NCBI GenBank assembly: GCA_004297065.1
Contig: SCUU01000104.1
Span: 1 to 43,752 of the forward strand
DNA length: 43,752 bases
Direction of reading: 5' to 3'
From: Gallionellaceae bacterium
GTDB lineage: Bacteria > Pseudomonadota > Gammaproteobacteria > Burkholderiales > Gallionellaceae
A program made the translations under genes and the position numbers. The notes under the pieces were generated by a model that was not told the origin of the DNA, searched no databases, and saw only the letters and a program-made list of their open reading frames with translations. Of this stretch, positions 1 through 8,564 are shown piece by piece. The number at the start of each line of letters is the position of its first letter. The first letter of the stretch is position 1.

Positions 1-134
1 AGGTTGTCATCGTTGCTTGCATGAGAAAGTTGTTAACCATTATGAATGCTATGTTGAAAAACAATGCGTCGTGGAATCCAAAATTCGCTTGACCTCGAAC
101 ACGGTTGCTCTCCCGGAGGGCGAGGGATGCAAAG

Positions 135-157
135 CCCTTCTCCCTCCGGGAGAAGGG
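135..157. repeat. perfect 10-bp hairpin, possible osmC terminator
   Basis: Inverted repeat CCCTTCTCCC / GGGAGAAGGG with loop TCC, just past the stop of the OsmC-like gene. A second arm at 111-121 (TCCCGGAGGG) could pair with 142-151 instead. There is only a short T tract on the minus strand, so termination is a guess. Hairpins of this CCCTCTCCC type are dispersed in many proteobacterial genomes. Nothing else is recognised in 1-174. Confidence 0.55.
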
Positions 158-174
158 TGGGGATGAGGGAGGTT

Positions 175-591
175 TTACTCCTGTACAATCTCAAAGTCGT
201 GCGTGATGTCCGCAGTTTTGCCCAGCATGATGGAAGCCGAGCAATATTTTTCCGCGGAAAGCTTGATTGCGCGCTCGACTACCTCAGATTTGATGTCCTT
301 TCCCGTTACCACGAAATGCATGTGTATCTTGGTGAATATTTTGGGATCGTCCGCGGCACGCTCTGCGTCCAGTTCGACATAGCAATCGGTGACTGCCTGG
401 CGGCTCTTCTTCAGGATGCTGATTACGTCAAAACTGGTGCATCCTCCGGCACCAAGCAATAACATCTCCATCGGGCGCGGGCCCAGATTGCGACCGCCCG
501 CAGCGGGGGCACCGTCCATCAATACGGCATGACCGCTCTCGGTTTCACCCAGAAATGAAACTTGCTCTACCCATTTGATGCGTGCTTTCAT
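175..591 (-). CDS. OsmC/Ohr-family peroxidase-like protein
   Basis: Predicted cytosolic thiol-dependent peroxidase of the OsmC superfamily (YhfA-like branch), acting on organic hydroperoxides. The 138 residues match the usual family length. The two cysteines expected in the active site are visible: Cys51 in GGCTSFDV and Cys117 in KYCSAS. The start is supported by AGGAGACGC shortly before the ATG. It is followed on its strand by the hairpin at 135-157 and preceded by the 142-bp element at 627-768, so it is probably transcribed alone. The true substrate cannot be told from sequence. Confidence 0.9.
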   Translation of the reverse strand: MKARIKWVEQVSFLGETESGHAVLMDGAPAAGGRNLGPRPMEMLLLGAGGCTSFDVISILKKSRQAVTDCYVELDAERAADDPKIFTKIHMHFVVTGKDIKSEVVERAIKLSAEKYCSASIMLGKTADITHDFEIVQE

Positions 592-626
592 GCTGCGTCT
601 CCTGAAAATTTACGGTTTCGATTTTA

Positions 627-768
627 GAGCACTTCTAAAAATCCATATTTCATCCCAACTGCTGCGTTACGGAAAAAATTTCTTGCTTACATATCACCCA
701 TATGCCGCGCTGCGAAATTTTTTCCGCGCCTTGCATTTGGGCGAAATCTGCATTTTTAGAAGCGCCCT
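627..768. repeat. 142-bp inverted-end element, copy 1 (uninterrupted)
   Basis: Element bounded by near-perfect inverted ends: GAGCACTTCTAAAAAT at 627-642 and ATTTTTAGAAGCGCCC at 752-767. It has no coding capacity. The interior carries GCTTACATATCA and a run GAAATTTTTTCC that recur in the copies at 22812-22952 and 36119-36565. The size and ends suggest a MITE-like or REP-like non-autonomous element. It overlaps the 3' end of the ydcF-like gene and supplies that gene's present stop codon. This copy is the reference empty form for reading the insertions in copy 3. Confidence 0.85.
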
Positions 769-1510
769 TTAACCGATACCACAACATGCCGATCATTTCG
801 TGCATGAAGATGCGGCTGTCGCGCAAGGCGTTGGCGCTCGGGACGAAGGCCAGCAAGTCGATCCGGTAGCGTGTGGTGTAGGCGGTGGGGGCGGGGATGA
901 CCTGGAATCCCGCGCTCTGGAAGGCTTGTACTGCGCGCGGCATGTGCCAGGCATGAGTGACCAGATAGATGCGTTTGATGCCTGCGGCTTTGAGGATGGG
1001 GTAACTTAGCCGCGCATTTTCCACGGTATTGTTCGATGCGCTCTCGACCCATTGCACCGGAACTTTGAATTCCTGTTCCAACACCTGTTTCATTTGTTGA
1101 GCTTCGGAAAGCGCGTTGCCGAGCGGCTTGCCGCCGGTGACCAGGATGGGTTTGCCGGTCTCGCGCTGTAGCTTGGCGGCATAGCGCAGGCGTTGCAGGC
1201 CAGCTGCGCTCACGGTGTCGCCGCCGTATTCGGGGGCGTGGAAATACGTGCCGCCGCCCAGTACGACGATGGCATCGGCCAGCGGTTTGCCGGTGTCGGT
1301 GACATAAGGCTCGCCTTCCAAGTTATGCAAAAGCGTTTCGGCGAAATAAGGCGTGGAAAGCAGCCACAGCAGCGCTATTGCAACAGTGAGCAGACCGCGT
1401 GCGATGCATGGATGTTTGCGCCAGAGCAGCAAGCCGATCGCGGCGACAATCAGCAAATTGAGCGGCGGCAACAGGAAAGCGCTGGCAAGGTTGGTGATGA
1501 ACCAGGACAT
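650..1510 (-). CDS. YdcF/ElyC-family (DUF218) membrane protein, 3' end altered by a repeat
   Basis: DUF218 family protein, like E. coli ElyC/YdcF, a family linked to cell-envelope integrity; the enzymatic activity is not settled. Two hydrophobic segments lie within residues 1-45, followed by the cytosolic or periplasmic DUF218 domain with VLGGGTYF, VTGGKPLG and the segment ASNNTVENA...THAWHMPRA. Homologues normally end near the motif WYRL. Here WYRLKG is at about residue 247 and the last 39 or so residues are translated from the 142-bp element, which has removed the original stop. The tail is therefore probably a non-functional addition. The gene lies just downstream of olsB on the same strand, separated by a terminator. 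Confidence 0.85.
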   Translation of the reverse strand: MSWFITNLASAFLLPPLNLLIVAAIGLLLWRKHPCIARGLLTVAIALLWLLSTPYFAETLLHNLEGEPYVTDTGKPLADAIVVLGGGTYFHAPEYGGDTVSAAGLQRLRYAAKLQRETGKPILVTGGKPLGNALSEAQQMKQVLEQEFKVPVQWVESASNNTVENARLSYPILKAAGIKRIYLVTHAWHMPRAVQAFQSAGFQVIPAPTAYTTRYRIDLLAFVPSANALRDSRIFMHEMIGMLWYRLKGASKNADFAQMQGAEKISQRGIWVICKQEIFSVTQQLG

Positions 1511-1527
1511 GGAGCTTGGTTAGGGCA

Positions 1528-1560
1528 CAAAAAGAACGGGCATCATACTGCATGCCCGTT
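1528..1560 (-). terminator. rho-independent terminator of olsB
   Basis: Stem AACGGGCAT (1535-1543) / ATGCCCGTT (1552-1560) with an 8-nt loop. On the minus strand it is followed by CTTTTTG. It lies directly after the olsB stop and before the ydcF-like start. Confidence 0.75.
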
Positions 1561-1582
1561 AACAGGGGGAGGAGACGCTATT

Positions 1583-2359
1583 TTATGACTGTGCGGACTG
1601 GCGCATGAAATGCTTGGCGTAGCGTGCGTTCATGCGCGCAACCGGGAGCAGGATAAACAGGTCGGCGCAGTTGAAATCGGGATCCCATGCCGGAGCGCCG
1701 CCGATATAGGCGCCCAAACGCAGATAGCCTTTGATGAGCGGCGGAATAATGACTTCCATATCCTGATTCAGCGCATCGAGCGGCAAAGGGCAGTGCGGGA
1801 ACACGTGGTACTCGGACGGGGCGGCATGCAGCTTGTGGATTTTGTTGTATACGCTGGCGGCATAGTGACCGCCGTCGGCCATGCTGATGCTGGCGCAGCC
1901 GATGAGGTATTCGTGATTATGCTTGCCGATGTAGTCGGCCAAGCCGCCCCACAGTTGCGTGATGGTGCCGCCGTCGCGGTAATCGGGATGCACGCAGGAA
2001 CGTCCCACTTCGACCATGCGGTCGCGCAGGTTTTCCAAGCGCGACAGGTCGAATTCGCTTTCGGAGTAGTAGCCGCCCGCAATGCGCGCCTGCTCGGGCG
2101 GCATGATGCGGTAGGTGCCTACCACTTTGTTGCTCGCGTTGTCGCGCACCAGCAGGTGTTCGCAATGCTTGTCGAAACGGTCGCGATCCAGGCCCTCGGC
2201 GGCGCTCGGCAATTTTGCGCCCATCTCTTCGGCGAAAACCTTGTAACGGATACGTTGCGCTTCTTCGACTTCGGTGCCCGTCCTGGCCAGGCTGACGGTC
2301 AGTTTGCTGCGGGCCTCGTGCGCTTGATGCAATTGCTCTTGCCGGATCAAGTGGGGCAT
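1583..2359 (-). CDS. olsB: L-ornithine N-alpha-acyltransferase (OlsB family)
   Basis: GNAT-fold acyltransferase that transfers a 3-hydroxyacyl chain from acyl-ACP to the alpha-amino group of ornithine, the first step of ornithine-lipid synthesis at the inner membrane. The 258 residues fit the family, with the typical segments RYKVFAEEMGA, RDRFDKHCEHLLVRD, VGTYRIM and VEVGRSCVHPDYR. The start is chosen from AAGGAG placed 8 nt before the ATG. The next gene upstream on the same strand is an OlsA/PlsC-like acyltransferase, 199 bp away, which supports the ornithine-lipid reading. Related GNAT proteins are used in N-acyl amino acid synthesis, so the exact acceptor is inferred. Confidence 0.85.
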   Translation of the reverse strand: MPHLIRQEQLHQAHEARSKLTVSLARTGTEVEEAQRIRYKVFAEEMGAKLPSAAEGLDRDRFDKHCEHLLVRDNASNKVVGTYRIMPPEQARIAGGYYSESEFDLSRLENLRDRMVEVGRSCVHPDYRDGGTITQLWGGLADYIGKHNHEYLIGCASISMADGGHYAASVYNKIHKLHAAPSEYHVFPHCPLPLDALNQDMEVIIPPLIKGYLRLGAYIGGAPAWDPDFNCADLFILLPVARMNARYAKHFMRQSAQS

Positions 2360-2558
2360 CTTTAAATCTCCTTGTGTGACGGGTGAGCGGAGAATAGCGA
2401 TGCGATATTGCGCGCTGGTTACGGCAGCATGAAAGATTAGTGAATGGGCGAAAGCCCCGTAGCGAGTTCACCCAATTGGTGAAACGGTAAAACAACACAA
2501 AAACCATTTCAGTCATCGCATTAGGCGCACCAGTAAGCGGTCAACTGAGGTTTCTAGG

Positions 2559-3392
2559 TTAAAGGGTATCGCCGGAAAGGACGATGCAGGGGGTTGCGTC
2601 GGTGAAAGTGCAGGGCTCTGTTGTGTGCGCTGCACTGGCGTGCGGAGCCAGGGATAAGGCAACAGAAATGCGCTGGTGCGCCTCCAGTGCGAGGGCGCGG
2701 CGGTTTTCAATGCCGGTATTTAGAGCCGGAGTGGTGGTGAGGCATGCGCGCAGGTCGGAGCTGCGCAATATTTTCCAGAGCGATCCGATAAATGTCATGT
2801 CGCCGATATACGCTGCATCCATGTTCGGTTGGCCGTCCGCAGCGTGGTAACGGATGGCGACCGGGTAGATAGGGGTTTGCGCATCGATGGCGGGTTGCAG
2901 CAGCGAAGAGTGAAAGTGCCGGACATGCGAACCGTCTGTTGTGGTGCCCTCGGGGAAGATGGCCATGCAGTTGCCTTGGCGTAATGACTCGACGGCTTGC
3001 AGATTGGTGCGCGCCGTGTCGCTACGCTTGTTGCGCTCGATGAATATCGTTTGCGCACGCGCACAAAGCCAGCCGATGAGCGGCCAATTGCGCACTTCCG
3101 ATTTGGCGACAAAACGCAACGGCAAAACCGAGTTCAGTACGATCACGTCCAGCCAGGAAATGTGGTTGGCAACGATCAGTCCATGCCGGACTTCTTGCAG
3201 CGACACCACCCCTGTTGTGCTGATGCGCACGCTCAGTATGCCGAGCAAGGCAGCAGACCATCGTTGCAGGATGCGTTTTTGCCGCGCCGGATCAAGCGCA
3301 GGAAACACGGCGGCGAGCAATGCGCCATAAAGCAAATGCAAGGCGAGGCGGATTGCGCGAAAACAGGCCAGGGGTAAGGTCAGCAAGGGCAT
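2559..3392 (-). CDS. olsA: 1-acyl-glycerol-3-phosphate / lyso-ornithine lipid acyltransferase (PlsC/OlsA)
   Basis: PlsC-type O-acyltransferase. An N-terminal hydrophobic stretch (residues about 10-35) precedes the acyltransferase domain. The catalytic HX4D motif is seen as NHISWLD, with RNWPLIGW and FPEGTT as the later conserved blocks. PlsC enzymes make phosphatidic acid, while the OlsA subgroup esterifies lyso-ornithine lipid. The neighbouring olsB argues for OlsA, but sequence alone does not exclude a house-keeping PlsC. The gene precedes olsB in the direction of transcription with 199 bp between them, so they may or may not share a transcript. The C-terminal 50 residues are low in conserved features. 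Confidence 0.8.
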   Translation of the reverse strand: MPLLTLPLACFRAIRLALHLLYGALLAAVFPALDPARQKRILQRWSAALLGILSVRISTTGVVSLQEVRHGLIVANHISWLDVIVLNSVLPLRFVAKSEVRNWPLIGWLCARAQTIFIERNKRSDTARTNLQAVESLRQGNCMAIFPEGTTTDGSHVRHFHSSLLQPAIDAQTPIYPVAIRYHAADGQPNMDAAYIGDMTFIGSLWKILRSSDLRACLTTTPALNTGIENRRALALEAHQRISVALSLAPHASAAHTTEPCTFTDATPCIVLSGDTL

Positions 3393-3417
3393 GGTTGAAG
3401 GTCGGGTAAGGAATTAA

Positions 3418-5271
3418 CTATCGCTCTTGGCCTGGCAAAGAGCGCTGTTCGATGAACATGCTGTTGCCCGCCGTGCGTTTCGCCATCTTTTTCGCCTGTG
3501 TCGCGGCGGCCGATACCTCGTTATGCGAAAAAAACTGCCGGGGAGAAACCGGGACGGCACCTATCGAAAGGCTGGTGAGCGGGTGGAACACGATATGGTC
3601 GTTGCGATCCTCGCTTGCGTAGCCGCCCGCATCTAAATGTTCCGACAGGAAAAGCAGCGAAGCGGCTTGTTCAAACGCGCGCAACGCTTGCTCCAGGCGC
3701 GCTTTCCAATCGCGGCTTTGCATGAGCAGGATGAAGTCGTCGCCGCCGAGATGTCCGATGAAATCCAGCTTGGGATCGCAAGTCCAGCTTAGAACGCGCC
3801 CGGCGAGCTGGATCATTTCATCGCCCTTGTGGTAGCCGTAGACATCGTTATAGGGCTTGAAATGGTCCAGGTCGCAGTAACAGGCAACAAACGATGTTTG
3901 GGTTTGCAGCAGACGCCCGATGTGCCGGTCAATCGGCACATTGCCCGGCAATAGCGTGAGCGGGTTGGCATAACGCGCGGCGGCTATTTGCATCTTGGTC
4001 AGTTCGCGCAACAAATTTTGTCCGGAAGAGATGCCCAGATAGCGCCCCTGTTCTGTAATGATGAATCCGGCGCTGAAATGATCTTCTTCGGCATGAGACA
4101 AGAAGTGACTGAGTTCTTCGATGGGCATTTCCTTATCGACGAGCAAGGGCGATGCTTGCATGAAGAGTTCGCAAGGTTTTCTTCCGTGCAGTTCGCGCTG
4201 GAACGGGCGGGTGAACGCATCCAGAAAGTTTGGGCGATTGATGAGTCCGACCGGAATGCCGTTATTGACTATCGGAATGACGCGCAATGAGGGGTCGGCG
4301 CAGAAACGCTCGAAGACGATGTCGTTTTCGGTTGTCGGCAGGACGGGTTCGATGTAGGTGACGAGTTTTTGTGCCGTTTCCCGCGCGGGAGACGCGAACT
4401 CCAATTTGGATGTTGACGATATTCCAGATGAATTGATGATGCGCGCTGTTTCGATCGAGGCCAACAAAGGGGGGGTCGGGCTAGGACGTGCGATGAAATA
4501 GCCTTGCCCTATTGCGATGCCGATCTCTTTGATCACCTTTAATTCCGCTTCGGTTTCCACGCCTTCGGCAATGACGTCGGTGCCGCAACTGAGCGCAATC
4601 TGCTGGATGGATTTCAGGAATTGCCGCTTGATCGGGTCGGTATCCACGCCTTGCACGAAATGCATGTCGATCTTGATGAACTCCGGGCGCAGTTCGGACC
4701 ACAGGCGCAGGCTGGAAAATCCTTCGCCCAGATCGTCGATGGCGATCCTGAAACCCATTGAGCGGTAATGCAGCAAGGCGCTACGCATAGCGACGAAATC
4801 GTGGGTGGGCTGGTTTTCGGTGATTTCGATAATCACTCGCTCCGGAGAGACGCCCAGTTGCGCCATAAACTCGAGCGTTTGGCCATTCTTGAAGCTCGGA
4901 TGGGTCAGGGTTTCCGGGCTGACGTTCAAGAACAGGCTGCCGGGCAGGTTTAGCCGCACGAAAGTTTCCAGCACGATTTGCCGGCAAAGCATTTCCAGTT
5001 CGAGCGACAGGCCTTGTTGCAAGGCGGCGTGGAATAAATTGACGGGCGAGTGTAAGGGGCTGTTGGCGGGGCCCCGAATAAGCCCTTCATAGCCGAGAAA
5101 TTCGCCGCTGGTCAGATCCTGCAGGGGTTGAAACAACGCGGTTAATTTGCGTTGCTGCAATATTTCGTGGAGCGGCGCTAGTTCCAATCCTTGGGAGTCG
5201 TTATGATCGGCTGACGCCAATGAAAGCATCCCGGGATCGGAGTTGTATTGCTTTAATGTGGATACGGGCAT
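3418..5271 (-). CDS. EAL - CBS pair - GGDEF cyclic-di-GMP signalling protein
   Basis: Cytosolic 617-residue protein with a phosphodiesterase-like EAL domain (about residues 30-275), two CBS motifs (about 290-420) and a C-terminal diguanylate cyclase-like GGDEF domain (about 430-600). No membrane segment is seen. The EAL signature is YEGLIRGP, and the other metal and general-base residues appear kept (FLNVSPE, IIEITE, AIDDLGEG, FIKID, IAEGVE), so hydrolysis is plausible. The GGDEF motif reads GGDDF at about residue 508, which may or may not be active. CBS domains commonly bind adenine nucleotides and could gate the output. The gene ends 25 bp before olsA starts, so it may head the olsA-olsB transcript. 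Confidence 0.85.
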   Translation of the reverse strand: MPVSTLKQYNSDPGMLSLASADHNDSQGLELAPLHEILQQRKLTALFQPLQDLTSGEFLGYEGLIRGPANSPLHSPVNLFHAALQQGLSLELEMLCRQIVLETFVRLNLPGSLFLNVSPETLTHPSFKNGQTLEFMAQLGVSPERVIIEITENQPTHDFVAMRSALLHYRSMGFRIAIDDLGEGFSSLRLWSELRPEFIKIDMHFVQGVDTDPIKRQFLKSIQQIALSCGTDVIAEGVETEAELKVIKEIGIAIGQGYFIARPSPTPPLLASIETARIINSSGISSTSKLEFASPARETAQKLVTYIEPVLPTTENDIVFERFCADPSLRVIPIVNNGIPVGLINRPNFLDAFTRPFQRELHGRKPCELFMQASPLLVDKEMPIEELSHFLSHAEEDHFSAGFIITEQGRYLGISSGQNLLRELTKMQIAAARYANPLTLLPGNVPIDRHIGRLLQTQTSFVACYCDLDHFKPYNDVYGYHKGDEMIQLAGRVLSWTCDPKLDFIGHLGGDDFILLMQSRDWKARLEQALRAFEQAASLLFLSEHLDAGGYASEDRNDHIVFHPLTSLSIGAVPVSPRQFFSHNEVSAAATQAKKMAKRTAGNSMFIEQRSLPGQER

Positions 5272-5361
5272 TGCAACCCCCGATGTCTGTTTGCGAGGGG
5301 CGTCACGGTAGGGGTTTCGTGTTACGGGATTATTAAGATTGCAGATGTGCGATAGAGATAT

Positions 5362-5391
5362 TTGACAGCGGATTATTGTCTCGCATACAAT
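5362..5391 (+). promoter_or_regulatory. sigma-70 promoter of rplM-rpsI
   Basis: TTGACA at 5362-5367 and TACAAT at 5386-5391 with 18 bp between them, about 45 bp before the rplM start. The match to the consensus is strong and the position suits a ribosomal protein operon. Confidence 0.7.
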
Positions 5392-5436
5392 CCGCGCCCT
5401 TCGAAGTTTACTAACTCTTTTGTATTAGGAAATGCC

Positions 5437-5874
5437 ATGAAAACATTTTCCGCTAAGCAGCACGAAGTCCAGCACGACTGGCTACTCGTGGATGCTTCCA
5501 ACCAAGTTCTGGGTCGTTTGGCCAGTCAGATCGCTGCGCGCTTGCGCGGTAAACATAAGGCGATCTACACGCCTCACGTTGATACCGGCGACTTCGTTGT
5601 GGTCGTGAACGCTGAAAAATTGCGCGTGACCGGCAACAAGGCACAGGACAAGATGTATTACCGTCACACGACTTATCCGGGGGGTCTGTACGAAACCAAT
5701 TTCACCAAGCTGCAACAGCGCCATCCTCATCGCGTATTGCAAAAAGCGGTGCGCGGGATGCTGCCTAAGGGGCCTCTGGGCTACGCGATGTTGCGCAAGC
5801 TGAAGGTGTATGCGGGTGCAACACATCCGCATAGCGCGCAGCAACCTAAACCCATTGATCTGTTGAAGGCGTAA
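5437..5874 (+). CDS. rplM: 50S ribosomal protein L13
   Basis: Large-subunit ribosomal protein L13, an early assembly protein binding 23S rRNA. With the start at the ATG in [10 protein letters not shown] it is 145 residues, close to the usual 142. Typical blocks are [37 protein letters not shown] and GMLPKGPLG. The reading frame is open further upstream, but that part crosses the promoter and lacks similarity, so the shorter start is preferred; TAGGA precedes it. It is followed after 2 bp by rpsI, the standard rplM-rpsI operon. Confidence 0.97.
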   Translation: MKTFSAKQHEVQHDWLLVDASNQVLGRLASQIAARLRGKHKAIYTPHVDTGDFVVVVNAEKLRVTGNKAQDKMYYRHTTYPGGLYETNFTKLQQRHPHRVLQKAVRGMLPKGPLGYAMLRKLKVYAGATHPHSAQQPKPIDLLKA

Positions 5875-5876
5875 TC

Positions 5877-6269
5877 ATGAGCGTAACTTATAACTACGGC
5901 ACTGGCCGTCGCAAAAGCGCAGTAGCACGCGTATTTATCAAGCCGGGCAAAGGCGAAATCGTTGTTAACGACAAGCCGCTGGATGTGTTTTTCTCCCGCG
6001 AAACTGGCCGTATGGTCGTGCGTCAACCGCTGGAACTCACCGAAATGGTCGGCAAATTCGACATCATGGTGAACGTGACCGGCGGCGGCGAATCCGGCCA
6101 GGCCGGTGCGGTTCGTCACGGTATCACGCGCGCATTGATCGACTACGATGCAAATCTGAAGCCCACCCTGAGCAAAGCCGGTCTGGTGACTCGCGATGCG
6201 CGTGAAGTTGAGCGTAAGAAGGTCGGTTTGCGCAAGGCGCGTCGCAGGAAGCAGTTCTCCAAGCGTTAA
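5877..6269 (+). CDS. rpsI: 30S ribosomal protein S9
   Basis: Small-subunit ribosomal protein S9, whose C-terminal tail reaches the P-site tRNA. It is 130 residues, full length, with the conserved [13 protein letters not shown] at the N-terminus, [15 protein letters not shown] in the middle and the basic end [11 protein letters not shown]. It starts 2 bp after the rplM stop and ends before a clear terminator. Confidence 0.98.
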   Translation: MSVTYNYGTGRRKSAVARVFIKPGKGEIVVNDKPLDVFFSRETGRMVVRQPLELTEMVGKFDIMVNVTGGGESGQAGAVRHGITRALIDYDANLKPTLSKAGLVTRDAREVERKKVGLRKARRRKQFSKR

Positions 6270-6286
6270 GCTTGTTTGGAGTACAG

Positions 6287-6312
6287 AAAAGACCGCCTTC
6301 GGGCGGTTTTTT
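6287..6312 (+). terminator. rho-independent terminator of rplM-rpsI
   Basis: ACCGCC (6292-6297), UUCG-type tetraloop TTCG, GGCGGT (6302-6307), followed by a run of six T; the preceding AAAA extends the stem. It separates rpsI from argC. Confidence 0.92.
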
Positions 6313-6352
6313 CATTTATCATTTGCGCCACCAAAAAGGACGGGAGCAAGAT

Positions 6353-7381
6353 GTGATTAAGGTCGGAATCGTGGGCGGTACGGGGTATACGGGGGTGGAA
6401 TTGCTGCGTTTGCTGGCACAACATCCGCAGGCTAAATTGCAGGTAATTACTTCGCGTGCGGATGCTGGTACGTCCGTCGGCCAGATGTTCCCCAGCTTGC
6501 GCGGCTACGTCGATCTGGTTTTTACCCACCCGGATGAAGCTCATCTGGATCAATGCGATGTGGTGTTCTTCGCCACTCCTAACGGTATTGCCATGCAGCA
6601 AGCCCGTGCTTTGCTCGACGCGGGAGTGCGGGTGATCGACTTGGCGGCCGACTTTCGCATCAAGGACGTGGCGGAATGGGAAAAATGGTATGGCATGACT
6701 CACGCTTGTCCCGATTTGGTTGCCGGGGCGGTGTACGGTTTGCCGGAAGTGAATCGGAAAAAAATCGAGCAGGCGCGTTTGGTCGCCAACCCAGGGTGTT
6801 ATCCGACAGCGGTGCAACTGGGATTTATCCCTTTGCTTGAGGCCGGCTTGGTGGATGCCGACTATTTGATCGCCGATGCAAAATCGGGCGTGTCGGGTGC
6901 CGGACGCAAGGCTGAAATTCCGACTTTATTCCCCGAGGCTTCGGATAACTTCAAAGCGTATGGTGTAGCCGGGCATCGGCATTTGCCGGAGATTAAACAA
7001 GGCTTGGCGAACGTATGCGGCAAGCAGGTCGGGCTCACTTTTGTGCCGCATTTGACGCCGATGATACGGGGGATACATGCGACCCTGTATGCGCAAATCA
7101 AAACCGACGTTGATTTGCAGGCCTTGTTTGAACAGAGGTATGCCAACGAGCTATTCGTTGATGTGTTGCCTGTGGGCAGCCACCCCGAGACCCGTTCGGT
7201 ACGCGGCTCGAATCTTTGCCGTATTGCCGTACACCGCCCCCAAGGAGACGACACGGTGGTGGTATTGTCGGTAATAGATAATCTGGTGAAAGGCGCGGCG
7301 GGGCAGGCGGTGCAGAACATGAACATCATGTTCGGCTTGCCGGAAGCGACTGCACTCGGCGTAGTACCGTTGCTTCCTTAG
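6353..7381 (+). CDS. argC: N-acetyl-gamma-glutamyl-phosphate reductase
   Basis: Third step of arginine (ornithine) synthesis: NADPH-dependent reduction of N-acetylglutamyl phosphate to the semialdehyde, in the cytosol. The 342 residues match the long-type ArgC. The nucleotide-binding N-terminus [14 protein letters not shown], the catalytic cysteine in ANPGCYPTA and the motif [10 protein letters not shown] are all present. A GTG start is chosen because GGGAG lies a few bases upstream and homology begins at IKVGIVG; the frame is open further upstream through the rpsI terminator, which argues against an earlier start. The DUF6776 gene follows after 2 bp. Confidence 0.95.
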   Translation: MIKVGIVGGTGYTGVELLRLLAQHPQAKLQVITSRADAGTSVGQMFPSLRGYVDLVFTHPDEAHLDQCDVVFFATPNGIAMQQARALLDAGVRVIDLAADFRIKDVAEWEKWYGMTHACPDLVAGAVYGLPEVNRKKIEQARLVANPGCYPTAVQLGFIPLLEAGLVDADYLIADAKSGVSGAGRKAEIPTLFPEASDNFKAYGVAGHRHLPEIKQGLANVCGKQVGLTFVPHLTPMIRGIHATLYAQIKTDVDLQALFEQRYANELFVDVLPVGSHPETRSVRGSNLCRIAVHRPQGDDTVVVLSVIDNLVKGAAGQAVQNMNIMFGLPEATALGVVPLLP

Positions 7382-7383
7382 CT

Positions 7384-8127
7384 ATGATACGGAACATCAA
7401 ACGCAAATTCAGTATCTCGGCCCCGCGCTTGGCGGTGCGTCCGCATGTGCCTTGGTATGTGCGCTGGGCGATCACGCTGCCGTTCATTTTTGCGGCGGGC
7501 GGACTGGTTTGGTGGGCGTACGACTCGGGTTTAGAGCTTGCCGGTTTCCACCGCGGCCTGGCGGAGAAGGAGCTGGACGGATTGCGTGATCGCGTGGCCT
7601 TTCTGGAGACTGAAAATGCCAAGCTGATCAATCAGCTTGCTTATTATGAACGGCAGGCTCAGATTGAGCAGTCTGCCATGCAGGAAACCTCGAATCAGGT
7701 CAAAAACCTGAATGAGGAAAATGTACGCCTAAAAGAAGATTTGTCGTTTTTTCAAAACCTGCCGTTGACGGCAGGCCGGGAAGCCGACTTGAGCATCCAC
7801 CGTTTGAAAGTCGAGCCCGATTCTTTGCCGGGGGAATACCGCTGCCGATTGTTATTGGTGCAAAACGTGCAGCAGCGCGGCAAGGAGTTTCAGGGGAGCC
7901 TGCAATTGTTGGTGAACGTTGAGCAAGACGGCAAGAAAGTAGTGTTACAATTCCCGCAGGAGAGTTCGCCGGAGGCCGCAGCGAATCAACTGAACTTCAA
8001 ATATTATCAACGCGTGGATCGGATTTTTAAAATACCGGCGGATGTGCGCCTCGAAAGTGTGCAGGTCAGGGTATTTGAAAAAGGTGCACGTGAGCCTAAG
8101 GTCAAACAGACCGTTGGGCTGTCATAA
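7384..8127 (+). CDS. DUF6776-type single-pass membrane protein with coiled coil
   Basis: Protein of unknown function, 247 residues, commonly found between argC and a bactofilin gene in betaproteobacteria (recognised as the DUF6776 family). One transmembrane helix lies at about residues 24-46 (WAITLPFIFAAGGLVWWAY). It is followed by a coiled coil (about 60-125, rich in leucine, glutamate and glutamine) and a C-terminal beta-rich domain. This fits an inner-membrane anchor with a periplasmic part. It begins 2 bp after argC and is followed 11 bp later by the bactofilin, so the two are probably co-transcribed and may act together in cell shape or envelope organisation. That role is inference. Confidence 0.85.
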   Translation: MIRNIKRKFSISAPRLAVRPHVPWYVRWAITLPFIFAAGGLVWWAYDSGLELAGFHRGLAEKELDGLRDRVAFLETENAKLINQLAYYERQAQIEQSAMQETSNQVKNLNEENVRLKEDLSFFQNLPLTAGREADLSIHRLKVEPDSLPGEYRCRLLLVQNVQQRGKEFQGSLQLLVNVEQDGKKVVLQFPQESSPEAAANQLNFKYYQRVDRIFKIPADVRLESVQVRVFEKGAREPKVKQTVGLS

Positions 8128-8138
8128 GGGAGAGCAGT

Positions 8139-8546
8139 ATGTTTGGCAACCGACATAGCAAGCCGCAAAACCGTATCGACTCTCTGATCGGGGCGGGAAC
8201 GAGGATCGAAGGCGATTTGCATTTCAGCGGCGGACTGCGCATAGATGGCGAAATCGACGGCAACATCATCGCCAATCCGGGCAAGCCCAGCACTTTGGTA
8301 TTAAGCGAGCATGCGCGCGTGGACGGCGAGATCAACGTGGCGCACCTGGTGGTCAATGGCGTGGTGACAGGCCCGGTACGTGCAGCCGAGTATCTGGAAT
8401 TGCAGAGCAAGGCCAAGCTTACCGGAGACGTGCATTACAAGACGCTGGAAATCCAGTTGGGCGCGGTTGTCGAGGGGAAACTAATCCATTTGGCAGAGGT
8501 CTCAGACAAAGTGGTGACGCTGAAGTTGAGCGGCACCGAATCGTAA
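8139..8546 (+). CDS. bactofilin (polymer-forming cytoskeletal protein)
   Basis: Bactofilin family (DUF583), 135 residues. It forms a right-handed beta-helix that polymerises without nucleotides at the inner membrane and scaffolds cell-wall enzymes or polar structures. The repeated hydrophobic pattern is clear from GTRIEGDLHFSGGLRIDG through LGAVVEGKLIHL, with the usual short disordered tails. GGGAGAG lies 7 bp before the ATG. It sits between a membrane coiled-coil protein and erpA. Bactofilins elsewhere often pair with M23 peptidases; one lies 1.5 kb further on the other strand. Confidence 0.92.
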   Translation: MFGNRHSKPQNRIDSLIGAGTRIEGDLHFSGGLRIDGEIDGNIIANPGKPSTLVLSEHARVDGEINVAHLVVNGVVTGPVRAAEYLELQSKAKLTGDVHYKTLEIQLGAVVEGKLIHLAEVSDKVVTLKLSGTES

Positions 8547-8564
8547 TTATTTGTGGAGGTGGTG

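Noticed and set aside
2360-2558. Possible structured leader RNA between olsA and olsB (GGGCGAAAGCCC and TTCACC/GGTGAA)
   Set aside because: Only short pairings are present, no known riboswitch pattern was recognised and there is no terminator-like switch.
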